Part shown: piece after piece, positions 53,231 to 61,389 of the stretch
Layout: the number at the start of each line of letters is the position of its first letter
Numbering within the stretch: the first letter of the stretch is position 1
From: Oceanidesulfovibrio marinus
GTDB lineage: Bacteria > Desulfobacterota > Desulfovibrionia > Desulfovibrionales > Desulfovibrionaceae
NCBI RefSeq assembly: GCF_013085545.1
Contig: NZ_CP039543.1
Location: 1,302,001 to 1,366,000, forward strand
Reading direction: 5' to 3'
Length of the DNA: 64,000 nucleotides
The notes under the pieces: generated by a model
The model's input: only the letters and a program-made list of their open reading frames with translations
Database searches by the model: none
Told to the model about the DNA's origin: nothing
Position numbers and translations under genes: made by a program

Positions 53231-53823
53231 CACTTCTTTGCTCCTTTTGTTCCAAAGACATACACACCATAATTGCCATAATACCCTGGCAGTGTGTAAA
53301 TCGTGTGACAACTACGTGATTCTTACGTAAATAAACAAAATTGGCACTACGTATTTACAAAAATGAAATTCAACACACGGCCTATTTTTTACCCCACTCG
53401 CGCATTGTCGTAAAGTGTTTCATTCTATTTTCCGGGGTTTACGCCCATTCTTCCATTGAAAAACGCCGACTCTGCGCGAATGATTTTCCAGAGATACTTC
53501 ATAGACCGTGCCAATTCTCGCGCAACTGCCCATCACCATTCCGTCTCCGGTGCTGGCGCCGGGCGTATGAAAACAGCGCGCCGGCCGTGCCCAGCCCATG
53601 GAGGCTGTCCGGTCATCCGCCGAACATATACATAAATACTGTATAAAATGCGGCGCAATGGTGGGCTTTCGGTGACAATGGCTTGTCAATCGCCGTGGCT
53701 GCAGCCAGGACAGGACGCACACACCGAGGAGACGCGCCTGACGGCGCATTCATAATGAAACTGATTGGGAAGGATCGCAGCGTTCGGAGCTTTGATAAAC
53801 GCTGCGTCAGGACGGGAAAAGGG
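53231..53823. other. 593-bp AT-rich intergenic region
   Basis: No gene is supported. It is markedly AT-richer than the rest of the window. It holds ACTACGT at 53311-53317 and 53346-53352, TTACGTAA (53323-53330), and TATACA (53627-53632)/TGTATA (53640-53645). A GCAGCGTT (53777-53784)/AACGCTGC (53798-53805) hairpin lies near its end. The RHH-side sites may be operators. Confidence 0.5.
53777..53805 (-). terminator. Hairpin after the methyltransferase gene
   Basis: GCAGCGTT (53777-53784) and AACGCTGC (53798-53805) form an 8-bp stem 19 bases downstream of the minus-strand methyltransferase stop. The following sequence is only weakly T-rich. Confidence 0.4.
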
Positions 53824-54465
53824 TCAGCCCCTGTCCGCGGTCCGCGCGCCTTTGCGGCGGCGCTCCGGGAGGACCAGGGCGCACATGCCCGCGCCCAGCA
53901 GGCAGACCTCCTTGTGAAGCACGGCAAAGCCTGCTGTCCGCAGCAACTCTTCCAGCGCGCCATGGGCGATGAAGTGGCGGAAGGCGGCATAGTGCCGCGA
54001 TCCGGCCATGCGCTCCGGAACGTGCGCCAGCACGCCCAATGCGCCGCGAGTGTGGGAGTAGTCCACTACTACCAGGGTCTTGGCCACCCGCGCCGCCTCG
54101 GCCAGCAGCGCGGAGCGGTCCTCCGGCGCGTTCTCGTGCAGGCACAGGCTGAGCACGCCGGCGTCGTAGGCGCCGTCTTCAAAGGGCAATTGCCGCGCAT
54201 CCGCGCGAAAGTAGCGAATATCCCGTGAACGCTTCGCCCGCCGTGCGGCCTCGCCCAGCATGGCGTCCGAGTAGTCCACGCCGGTGACCTCATAACCTTC
54301 GGCTGCCAGATCGCGGCACAACGCCCCGGTACCGCAGCAGATGTCCACCACGCTTGCCGCTTTCACCCGGTCCAGCGCCTCGCGCGCAGTCCGTCGGGTC
54401 CGGCTCAGCACCGGATCGAGAAAGGAGGCGTACAATCGCGCCACGCCGGCATACTCGTCGCTCAT
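53824..54465 (-). CDS. Class I SAM-dependent methyltransferase
   Basis: A 213-residue methyltransferase. The SAM-binding core is VVDICCGTGALCRDLAAEGYEVTGVDYSDAMLG (motif I and post-I, in parts), then FRADARQLPFEDGAYDAGVLSLCLHENA and ALLAEAARVAKTLVVVDYSH (motifs II and III). It resembles UbiE/Methyltransf_11 proteins. The start at 54465 is 2 bases after the aminotransferase stop, so the two are translationally coupled. The substrate is unknown. A hairpin follows the stop. Confidence 0.85.
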   Translation of the reverse strand: MSDEYAGVARLYASFLDPVLSRTRRTAREALDRVKAASVVDICCGTGALCRDLAAEGYEVTGVDYSDAMLGEAARRAKRSRDIRYFRADARQLPFEDGAYDAGVLSLCLHENAPEDRSALLAEAARVAKTLVVVDYSHTRGALGVLAHVPERMAGSRHYAAFRHFIAHGALEELLRTAGFAVLHKEVCLLGAGMCALVLPERRRKGARTADRG

Positions 54466-54467
54466 GG

Positions 54468-55616
54468 TCAGCCCATTCTGGTTTTCAGGTAGCGCTCCAC
54501 GCGGTCCAGCCCGCGTTCGATGTTCTCCAGGGAGTTGGCATAGGAGAAACGGATGAACCCTTCGCCGCCCTGGCCAAAGTCCGTGCCCGGGGTAACGCCC
54601 ACATGCGCATGCTCCAGAATGTCGAAGGCCAGGGCATAGGAGTCGCTGCCGAACTTCTTGGCGTTTGCAAAAACGTAAAACGCGCCGAACGGCTCCACGG
54701 CAATGCCGAGGCCGATGTCGCGCAGCCGCGCCACCATGTATTGCCGGCGTTCGTCGTAGATGGCCTTCATCTGCTCCACATCCTCCTCGCATTGGGTGAG
54801 CGCGGCGATGCCCGCCCACTGGGACACGGAGTTCGGCGAGATGAACATGTTCTGGCAAAGCTTCTGGAGGTCGCGGGTGTGCACCTCCGGCGCGATGAGG
54901 TAGCCGAGCCGCAGACCGGTCATGGCGTAGAGCTTGGAAAAGCCGTTGAGCACGAAGCAATTTTTCGTGAACTCCAGCACCGTGTGGTCGCGCTGCCCGC
55001 CGTAGACCAGGCCGTGGTAGATCTCGTCCGAGACCACGGGCAGGCCGATGTCGGCCACGTTTTTCATCCGCTCCGGCGGCAGCAGCGTGCCCACCGGGTT
55101 GGACGGCGAGTTGAGGAACACGGCGCGGGTCTTCTCGGTCACGGCCTTGCGGATGGCCGCCGCCCGGAACTGGAAGCCGTCCTCCTCCAGCGTGGGCACC
55201 AGCCGCGGCTCGCCCCCGGCCAGACGGATGAAGTTGGGGTAGCAGGCGTAGTGCGGATCGGAGACGATGACCTCGTCCCCCTTCTCCAGCAGCGCGGCAA
55301 AGGTGAGAAAGATGGCCGGCGAGGTGCCATTGGTCACCACAATATGCTCCGGATCAACGGTGACGCCGTAGCGTTTCGCATAGTCGGCGGCTATGGCCTC
55401 GCGCAGCTCGATCATGCCCAGAGAGTGGGTGTAGTGCGTATGGCCCTCGTTCAGGGCTTTGATGGCCGCCTGCCTCACCGGCTCCGGCATGTCGAAGTCC
55501 GGCTCCCCCACCTCCAGGTGCACCACGTCCATGCCGTCGCGCTCCATGGCCTTGGCGCGTTCCAGAACATCCATCACATAAAACGGCTTGATCTCGTCCA
55601 GCAGTGCTCGTTCCAT
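54468..55616 (-). CDS. Class I/II PLP-dependent aminotransferase
   Basis: A protein of about 382 residues of fold-type I aminotransferases. The substrate region is LEVGEPDFDMPEPVRQAAIKALNEG and VTNGTSPAIFLTFAALLEKGDEV; FLNSPSNPVGTLL is the phosphate/substrate loop, and the PLP lysine is in NGFSKLYAMTGLRLGYLIAPEV, followed by RFSYANSLENIERGLDRVERYL at the C-terminus. Members transaminate amino acids and 2-oxo acids; the amino acid is unknown. The start is uncertain: the ATG at 55616 fits the family, but Met residues at 55628 and 55670 are possible because none has a clear RBS. It is followed 2 bases later by a methyltransferase. Confidence 0.86.
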   Translation of the reverse strand: MERALLDEIKPFYVMDVLERAKAMERDGMDVVHLEVGEPDFDMPEPVRQAAIKALNEGHTHYTHSLGMIELREAIAADYAKRYGVTVDPEHIVVTNGTSPAIFLTFAALLEKGDEVIVSDPHYACYPNFIRLAGGEPRLVPTLEEDGFQFRAAAIRKAVTEKTRAVFLNSPSNPVGTLLPPERMKNVADIGLPVVSDEIYHGLVYGGQRDHTVLEFTKNCFVLNGFSKLYAMTGLRLGYLIAPEVHTRDLQKLCQNMFISPNSVSQWAGIAALTQCEEDVEQMKAIYDERRQYMVARLRDIGLGIAVEPFGAFYVFANAKKFGSDSYALAFDILEHAHVGVTPGTDFGQGGEGFIRFSYANSLENIERGLDRVERYLKTRMG

Positions 55617-55731
55617 TATAAATCCCATAAAGGCGGCTTGACCAATGGGTATCCGCCACGTATCTTTCAACTAGCTATGTCTGTATAGGTACGTCGTCTC
55701 ACCAAACGCGCGTATGCGCACGGAGTCTGCC

Positions 55732-55971
55732 ATGTCTTTCTCGATGCAATCAGCTTGGGACATCATCCTCTCCGCGGAACGTTTCTCGAACACCGACATC
55801 TCCAAAACCGTCCGCGCGCAGTACGCCTCCTGGAAATCCACTCAGCATATGGGGCGGGCACTGCCCTTTGCGGTGCATCCGGGAGAAAGAACCATCGAGC
55901 CGTTCATCTTTGAAACGGCCGCGGACGCGCTGGAACAGCTCAGCGGCAAGCTTATCAGCGAACGCGCCTGA
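55732..55971 (+). CDS. Unknown 79-aa protein
   Basis: A 79-residue protein with no motif I recognise. It starts at the ATG at 55732, which has a GGAG 6 bases upstream; an in-frame ATG six codons earlier is less likely. A central stretch (SKTVRAQYASWKSTQHMGRALPFAVHPGER) and the C-terminal helix (TAADALEQLSGKLISE) are the only visible elements. A strong terminator lies 69 bases after its stop. It may be a separate transcription unit divergent from the aminotransferase. Confidence 0.5.
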   Translation: MSFSMQSAWDIILSAERFSNTDISKTVRAQYASWKSTQHMGRALPFAVHPGERTIEPFIFETAADALEQLSGKLISERA

Positions 55972-56039
55972 GCGGCGCCGGCATTCTCTCCCCATATTCG
56001 CACGGTGCGCAAAGCCCGCGCACCTTCCGGCATATTCAC

Positions 56040-56065
56040 GGCCGCCCTCTGGGCGGCCTTTTTTT
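56040..56065 (+). terminator. Intrinsic terminator of the 79-aa gene
   Basis: GGCCGCCC (56040-56047), a TCT loop and GGGCGGCC (56051-56058) form a perfect 8-bp stem followed by seven T residues (56059-56065). Confidence 0.85.
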
Positions 56066-56097
56066 GCGCCACCATCCGAACCAAAGCGACAAACCGG

Positions 56098-56982
56098 CTA
56101 CTCCGGAACGCTCTCCCCGGCGGCCGGCGTTTCCGGAGCCAACGCCGTGTCGATGATGCCGTCCAGCCTGCGCATCTTCGGCGTGTCCGGCAGATTCTCC
56201 AGCAGACGCCGCGCCAGGCTCCGCTCACGCACCATGTCCAGACTGGCCCGGAAGTTGAGCTGGAATATCCAGCCCAGGATGAGCAGCTTGAAATCGTTGG
56301 TCCAGCGCATGTCCGTGTAGTCGCCCGAGCTCCCGGCCAGCACCGCCTCGTACAGCTCCGGCGTGTAGTTGGTGGGATGCTCCTTCACATGCAGGGTCAC
56401 CACGGGATCGGCCGGATCCGGCGCCGTGAAGTGGTCCACCATCACCCGCATGATATCCACCTTGTCAGCGTCTCGCACCACGCGAGTCACGTAGCCCACA
56501 TCCGCGGCAATGCCCCGGGGCAGAAAGCGCCGGTTGTGGAGCATCACCGCTGTCTGCACGAAGCGCCGAGCCTCGTCCTCCAGGCCGTCCAGCAGATCGC
56601 TCTGTCGTAGCGCCCGCACGCCGAGCCGGGCGTGGTTCTCGGACTTCTTGTCGTGAAACGTGTTGTAGCGGCGGTACTGCTCAAACCGGCCCACGTCGTG
56701 GTACAGCGCGGCAAGCCGCGCCAGCTGTGGATAGCCCAGGCCGCCGACGCCGCCTTGCGGGATGTCGCCCCAGGCGTCCAGCGGGGAAGGCGCGTCCAGA
56801 ATGCGCGAGGCGTTGCCCAGCACCTGCAGGGTGTGCTCGATCTTCAGGGCGATGGGCCGATGATCCTGCACGTCGGGGTCGGCCAGATAGCGTTCCGTGT
56901 ATGCCCGGAACCGCGATTTGTGCTCGGCCAGCAAGCCACCGGAAGCCGCGTTCTGAGGCGCCGGATGTGTATTGAAGCTCAC
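56098..56982 (-). CDS. HD-domain phosphohydrolase
   Basis: A 294-residue protein with an HD domain. The metal-binding residues are in the HD pair LAALYHDVGRFEQYRRYNTFHDKKSENHARLGVRALR (parts: His, His-Asp) and the later DADKVDIMRVMVDHF. Upstream (ALKIEHTLQVLGNASRIL) is the first His of the H...HD...D set. The GTG start at 56982 overlaps the preceding gene by 4 bases (GTGA), though the ribosome site is weak. Substrates of HD phosphohydrolases are nucleotides or nucleotide second messengers; this one is not assigned. It lies downstream of the small membrane protein gene. Confidence 0.82.
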   Translation of the reverse strand: MSFNTHPAPQNAASGGLLAEHKSRFRAYTERYLADPDVQDHRPIALKIEHTLQVLGNASRILDAPSPLDAWGDIPQGGVGGLGYPQLARLAALYHDVGRFEQYRRYNTFHDKKSENHARLGVRALRQSDLLDGLEDEARRFVQTAVMLHNRRFLPRGIAADVGYVTRVVRDADKVDIMRVMVDHFTAPDPADPVVTLHVKEHPTNYTPELYEAVLAGSSGDYTDMRWTNDFKLLILGWIFQLNFRASLDMVRERSLARRLLENLPDTPKMRRLDGIIDTALAPETPAAGESVPE

Positions 56983-57299
56983 GATGCGCCCGAAGAGTTG
57001 TCGTCCGATTTGTCCGAGCCCTCGCTCTCTTTCCTGCGGCGCGCATCGGCCTCCTCGATCGTCTCCCAGTCGTCGCCGCGCAAAGGCCCGCCCGGTTTGA
57101 ACAGATAGCGCAGGAGATAGCATATGCCCAGGAAGATAGCCCCTACGAACAGGATCTTGGTCAACACCCCCCAGAAACCCAACGTGCCGAAGCCGGAGAA
57201 CGGCCACGCCTCCCATCCGGTGCGGGTGTTCGCCTGGACGTGCGCCATGGATGGCAGGATGCTCGACAACAAATCGAATTGATTCAACATGGTGGTCAT
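56979..57299 (-). CDS. Small one-helix membrane protein
   Basis: A 106-residue protein with one membrane helix near residues 40-67 (GFWGVLTKILFVGAIFLGICYLLRYLF) and a highly charged C-terminus (DDWETIEEADARRRKESEGSDKSDDNSSG). It has no motif I recognise. The start at 57299 or the Met three codons later is unsupported by a good RBS. It overlaps the HD-domain gene by 4 bases, so the two may be co-expressed. Confidence 0.6.
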   Translation of the reverse strand: MTTMLNQFDLLSSILPSMAHVQANTRTGWEAWPFSGFGTLGFWGVLTKILFVGAIFLGICYLLRYLFKPGGPLRGDDWETIEEADARRRKESEGSDKSDDNSSGAS

Positions 57300-57452
57300 A
57301 TTGGTAGATGGTTACGGCCGCCGAAACGTGATGGCGAACAAGCGATCTTTTTTAGCCGATCAGTCCATACCTATGCAAGGAGAACCCCGGCCGACTTTGC
57401 GCTTTATCGGACAATTATGCAGAGTATTCCGAATTACTTGAGGATCGCAGAA

Positions 57453-57481
57453 TTGACCTTTCTCCGATTCCGGGGTTAGTA
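57453..57481 (+). promoter_or_regulatory. Candidate sigma-70 promoter of the CheY-like gene
   Basis: TTGACC (57453-57458), a 17-base spacer, TTAGTA (57476-57481), about 50 bases before the start codon at 57532. Confidence 0.45.
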
Positions 57482-57531
57482 TCGCCTCGCTCACAAACAG
57501 GGGATCCTGTTCCCCATTTGCGGAGGAATCA

Positions 57532-57942
57532 ATGAAATTTCTCATCGTTGACGATGATTTTGACAGCCGCAAGCTGTTGCAGAAAATATTGCACAAGTAT
57601 GGGTATTGCGACATCGCCGTGGACGGCGAGGAAGGTGTGGACGCATTCCGCACCGCACTGAAGGAAGGCGCCGGTTACGACCTGGTCTGCCTTGACATTC
57701 TCATGCCCAACATGGATGGTCAGCAGGCCCTGCGCGAGATCCGCGAGATCGAAAAAGAGTTCGACGTGAAGGCTGGCGAGGAAGCCAAGATCATCATGAT
57801 CACCGGCCTCGACGACTCCAAGGAAGTGCACGATGCGTTCTTCCTGGGCGACGCCACGTCGTATATCGTTAAACCGCTGCGCAAGCAGCTCTTGCTCGAT
57901 GAGATCGAATCCTTGGGCCTGACGCTCGAGGAACGCGCGTAG
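57532..57942 (+). CDS. CheY-like response regulator
   Basis: A 136-residue stand-alone receiver. Acidic residues D7-D8-D9 (LIVDDDFDSRK), phospho-acceptor D55 (LVCLDILMPNMDG), Thr at MITGLDD and Lys in IVKPLRKQLL are all present. No DNA-binding domain. The start has GGAGG about 5 bases upstream. It is flanked by its own promoter and the gcvH leader. There is no kinase next to it; it could serve the flagellum or a relay. Confidence 0.88.
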   Translation: MKFLIVDDDFDSRKLLQKILHKYGYCDIAVDGEEGVDAFRTALKEGAGYDLVCLDILMPNMDGQQALREIREIEKEFDVKAGEEAKIIMITGLDDSKEVHDAFFLGDATSYIVKPLRKQLLLDEIESLGLTLEERA

Positions 57943-58027
57943 ACAGACACAGATACCGGACACGGGTGGGCCTTGCCTCAGCCGTTCCGTTATTTCCCTG
58001 GGCCGGTACCATGCGGTTCGGGGTTTT

Positions 58028-58067
58028 GAACATTTGAACATGCCGGCATAGGTTGGCCGGAATGTTC
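58028..58067. promoter_or_regulatory. Hairpin and repeat in the gcvH leader
   Basis: GAACAT (58036-58041) then CCGG (58043-58046) pairs with CCGG (58057-58060) then ATGTTC (58062-58067) through a mismatch, giving an 11-bp-class stem with the loop CATAGGTTGG. A second GAACAT copy lies at 58028-58033. It is 45 bases before the gcvH start and could be an operator, an RNA switch or the terminator of the receiver gene. It does not resemble the glycine riboswitch. Confidence 0.5.
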
Positions 58068-58111
58068 GAACCATATTCCTGAAACGCTTCACCAAGGAAC
58101 AAGAGGACCAG

Positions 58112-58492
58112 ATGATTCCCGACGATCTGCTGTATACCCGCACTCATGAATGGCTGAAGCAGGAAGGCGAAACCGCCCTCATCGGCATCACCCATTTCGC
58201 GCAGGAACAGCTTGGCGACCTGACCTTTATCGAGCTGCCTGCACCTGGCGACACCATCGAGGCCGGCGAGGAGATGGGCACCATCGAATCCGTCAAGGCC
58301 GCCAGCGAAATCTACGCGCCGGTGGACGGCGACGTCCTCGAGATCAACGAGGATCTCGAAAGCTCTCCCGAACTCGTCAACGAGGATCCCTACGGCGAAG
58401 GATGGCTCATCCGCATCCGTCCGTCGGGCGACCTCGACGACCTCCTCTCCCCTTCCGAATACGCCGACCTCGTTGAGTCGGAAACCGAGTAG
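58112..58492 (+). CDS. gcvH: Glycine cleavage system H protein
   Basis: A 126-residue lipoyl carrier protein. The lipoylated Lys is K62 in [18 protein letters not shown], and the flanking [31 protein letters not shown] and [14 protein letters not shown] segments are standard H-protein features (parts given). It shuttles the aminomethyl group between P and T proteins. It is the first gene of the gcvH-gcvPA-gcvPB-lpd operon. The start has GAGGAC before it. Confidence 0.95.
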   Translation: MIPDDLLYTRTHEWLKQEGETALIGITHFAQEQLGDLTFIELPAPGDTIEAGEEMGTIESVKAASEIYAPVDGDVLEINEDLESSPELVNEDPYGEGWLIRIRPSGDLDDLLSPSEYADLVESETE

Positions 58493-58590
58493 CCTTCCGG
58501 CTGCCCGGACCCATACCGCTCTTTTCCAAATCGCCCCGGCACTGCCGTACAGGCGGGCCGGGGCGAAAACTTATCACCCCCAAGTGCGCC

Positions 58591-59922
58591 ATGCCCTACA
58601 TTCCGCATACCACCGACCAGGTCCGCCGCATGCTCGACGTCGTGGGCGTCGACTCCATGGAGGCGCTCTTCGAGAACATCCCCGCCTCCATGCGGCCCAA
58701 GAGCTTCGATCTCCCGGAGGGCCTCTCCGAGGACGCCGTCCTGAATAAGCTCTCCGCCATCGCGGATATGAACGAGACCGGCAAGGCCTCCTTCCTGGGC
58801 GCCGGCTTCTACGACCATTTCCAGCCGCGCGCCGTCCGCGCCCTCGTCTCCCGCAGCGAGTTCTACACCGCCTACACGCCGTACCAGGCCGAGGCATCGC
58901 AGGGCACGCTCCAGGCCATCTTCGAGTTCCAGACAGCCATCTGCCGGCTCTTTGAAATGGATTGCGCCAACGCTTCGGCATACGACGGCGGCACCGCCAT
59001 CTTCGAGGCGTGCATGATGGCCATCCGCAAGACCAAACGCTCGAAGATCATCATCGACGAGGCTCTGAGTCCCATCTACCGCCGCATGCTGGACACCATG
59101 ACCTCCAGCCTGGACATCGAGGCCGTCATTGTGCCCCACGCCAACGGGACCTCGGACAAGGCCGCCCTGGCCGCGGCCATAGACAAGGACACCGCCGCCG
59201 TGGTGGTGCAGAACCCCAACTTCTTCGGCGTGGTGGAGGATTTCTCCGACCTGGCCGCCGTGGCCAGGGAAAACAAGGCCCTGACCATCATGTCGGTCTA
59301 CCCGGTGCTGGCCTCGGTGCTCAAGACGCCGGGCTCCATGGGCGCGGACATCGTGGTGGGCGAGGGCCAGTCCCTGGGCCTGCCGCTCTCCTTCGGCGGT
59401 CCCTACCTGGGCCTGATGACCTGCACCAAGGCTCTGGTGCGCCAGCTGCCGGGCCGCATCGCCGGCCGCACCGAGGACAAGCAGGGCCGCACCGGCTATG
59501 TGCTCACCCTGCAGGCGCGGGAGCAGCACATCCGCCGCGCCAAGGCCACATCCAACATCTGCTCCAACCAGGCGCTCTGCGCGCTCATGGCCCACGTCCA
59601 GATGTGCATGCTGGGGCCGGTGGGGCTGCGCCGCCAGGCGGTACTCTCCATGGAGCTTGCGCGCTACGCCCAGGCGCGGCTCACCGCCGTCCACGGCGTG
59701 GAGATGTTGAACGACGCGCCATACGGCAACGAGTTCGCCATCACCCTGCCGCTGCCTGCCGACAAGGTCGTGGCCGCCCTGGCCCAGCAAGGCGTGGCCG
59801 CCGGATTCCCGCTGGGCCGCTACTACAAGGGACTGGAAAACGCCCTCCTCGTTGCGACCACGGACAAGAACACCGCCGAGCAGATCGACCGTCTCGCCGC
59901 CGGCCTCAAGGAAGCTCTGTAA
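58591..59922 (+). CDS. gcvPA: Glycine dehydrogenase, N-terminal (alpha) subunit
   Basis: A 443-residue subunit 1 of the two-part glycine decarboxylase (P protein). Typical parts: YIPHTTDQVRRMLDVVGVDSMEALFENIPASMRPKS in parts, FLGAGFYDHFQPRAVRALVSRSEFYTAYTPYQAEASQGTLQAIFEFQTAICRLFEMDCANASAYDGGTA in parts, and GGPYLGLMTCTKALVRQLPGRIAGRTED. It forms a heterotetramer with GcvPB and uses PLP bound in the partner. The start is the ATG at 58591; gcvPB begins 10 bases after the stop. Confidence 0.95.
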   Translation: MPYIPHTTDQVRRMLDVVGVDSMEALFENIPASMRPKSFDLPEGLSEDAVLNKLSAIADMNETGKASFLGAGFYDHFQPRAVRALVSRSEFYTAYTPYQAEASQGTLQAIFEFQTAICRLFEMDCANASAYDGGTAIFEACMMAIRKTKRSKIIIDEALSPIYRRMLDTMTSSLDIEAVIVPHANGTSDKAALAAAIDKDTAAVVVQNPNFFGVVEDFSDLAAVARENKALTIMSVYPVLASVLKTPGSMGADIVVGEGQSLGLPLSFGGPYLGLMTCTKALVRQLPGRIAGRTEDKQGRTGYVLTLQAREQHIRRAKATSNICSNQALCALMAHVQMCMLGPVGLRRQAVLSMELARYAQARLTAVHGVEMLNDAPYGNEFAITLPLPADKVVAALAQQGVAAGFPLGRYYKGLENALLVATTDKNTAEQIDRLAAGLKEAL

Positions 59923-59932
59923 AGGAAGCGAT

Positions 59933-61387
59933 ATGAAGACAGTTTTCGAAAAATCCGTTCCCGGCCGCACCGGCTGCCTGCCCAGGCGTCCCGTGGAAAC
60001 CGCCGACAGGATGCTGCCCGAGGCGCTGCTGCGCCCCGAGGCGCCCGGCCTGCCCGAGCTCTCCGAGCTCGACGTGGTCCGCCACTTCACCGAGCTTTCC
60101 GGCCGCAACTTCGGGGTGGACTCCAACTTCTACCCCCTGGGATCGTGCACCATGAAGTACAATCCCAAGTTCACCGAGGAAGTGGCCGCCATGGCGGGCT
60201 TTGCCGGCCTCCATCCGATCCTGGCCCAGCTCGAGGGCACGCGGGAGTGGGTCCAGGGCTCGCTCAAGGTCATGCACGAGACCGAAGCCCTGCTCTGCGA
60301 GATCACCGGCATGTCCGCCTACACCCTGCACCCCATGGCCGGCGCGCACGGCGAGCTCACCGGCGCGCTGCTCATCGCCGCCTACCATAAGAAGCAGGGC
60401 AACAAGAAGACCAAGGTCATCTGTCCGGACTCCGCACACGGCACCAACCCGGCCTCGGCCGCTCTGGCCGGCTACAAGGTCGTCAACGTCGAGTCCAAGG
60501 ACGGCGTCATCTCTCCCGAGGCCCTGGCCGAGGTGCTGGACGACGAGGTCGCGGCCCTGATGATGACCTGCCCCAACACCCTGGGCCTGTTCGAGCCGCA
60601 CCTGGAGGAGATCGTCAAGCTCCTGCGCGAGAAGGACGCCCTGCTCTACTACGACGGCGCCAACCTCAACGCTATCCTCGGCAAGCTGCGCGTGGGCGAT
60701 GTGGGCTTCGACGTGGTCCACCTCAACCTGCACAAGACCTTCGGCACGCCCCACGGCGGCGGCGGTCCCGGCTCCGGCCCGGTCGGCGTTTCCGAACGTC
60801 TCGTGGACCTGTTGCCCATCTCCCGCGTGGTCAAAGAGGACGACGGCTATCACCTGCGCTACGACTACCCCGACTCCATCGGCTACATCGCGCCGCTGTA
60901 CGGCAACTTCGGCGTGGTGCTCAAGGCATACGCCTACATGCTGCGCCTGGGCCGCGAAGGGCTGGAGCGCGTGTCCGAGTACGCCGTGCTCAACGCCAAC
61001 TACCTGCGCAAGCGGTTGGAAGGTGTTCTGGAAATTCCTTTTGATCGCATCTGCATGCACGAGTTCGTGGCCTCGGCCGCCAGTCAGGCCAAGAACGGCG
61101 TCCACGCCCTGGACATCGCCAAGGCGCTGCTGGACAAGGGCCACCACGCCCCCACGGTCTACTTCCCGCTCATCGTCAAGGAATGCATCATGGTGGAGCC
61201 CACCGAGACCGAGAGCATGGAGACCCTGGACGCCTTTGCCGACGACCTCATCGAGATCCTCACGCGGGCCGAGTCCGATCCCGACTCTGTGACCGCTGCG
61301 CCGGTGCTTCTGCCTGTGGAGCGGCTGGACGAGACCAAGGCCGCGCGCGGCATGGTGCTCACGGAAGATCTCGCCGGGAAGGCGTAG
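59933..61387 (+). CDS. gcvPB: Glycine dehydrogenase, C-terminal (beta) subunit
   Basis: A 484-residue subunit 2 of glycine decarboxylase. The PLP lysine is K268 in LNLHKTFGTPHGGGGPGSGP. Other marks are NSNFYPLGSCTMKYNPK (written here as SNFYPLGSCTMKYNPK), HPMAGAHGELTG and PDSAHGTNPASAAL. The start at 59933 has AAAGGAAG upstream. It closes the P protein with GcvPA; the next gene is lpd, 2 bases later. Confidence 0.95.
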   Translation: MKTVFEKSVPGRTGCLPRRPVETADRMLPEALLRPEAPGLPELSELDVVRHFTELSGRNFGVDSNFYPLGSCTMKYNPKFTEEVAAMAGFAGLHPILAQLEGTREWVQGSLKVMHETEALLCEITGMSAYTLHPMAGAHGELTGALLIAAYHKKQGNKKTKVICPDSAHGTNPASAALAGYKVVNVESKDGVISPEALAEVLDDEVAALMMTCPNTLGLFEPHLEEIVKLLREKDALLYYDGANLNAILGKLRVGDVGFDVVHLNLHKTFGTPHGGGGPGSGPVGVSERLVDLLPISRVVKEDDGYHLRYDYPDSIGYIAPLYGNFGVVLKAYAYMLRLGREGLERVSEYAVLNANYLRKRLEGVLEIPFDRICMHEFVASAASQAKNGVHALDIAKALLDKGHHAPTVYFPLIVKECIMVEPTETESMETLDAFADDLIEILTRAESDPDSVTAAPVLLPVERLDETKAARGMVLTEDLAGKA

Positions 61388-61389
61388 CC

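Noticed and set aside
57943-58111. Glycine riboswitch before gcvH
   Set aside because: The conserved glycine-binding core sequences are absent; only a different hairpin is seen.
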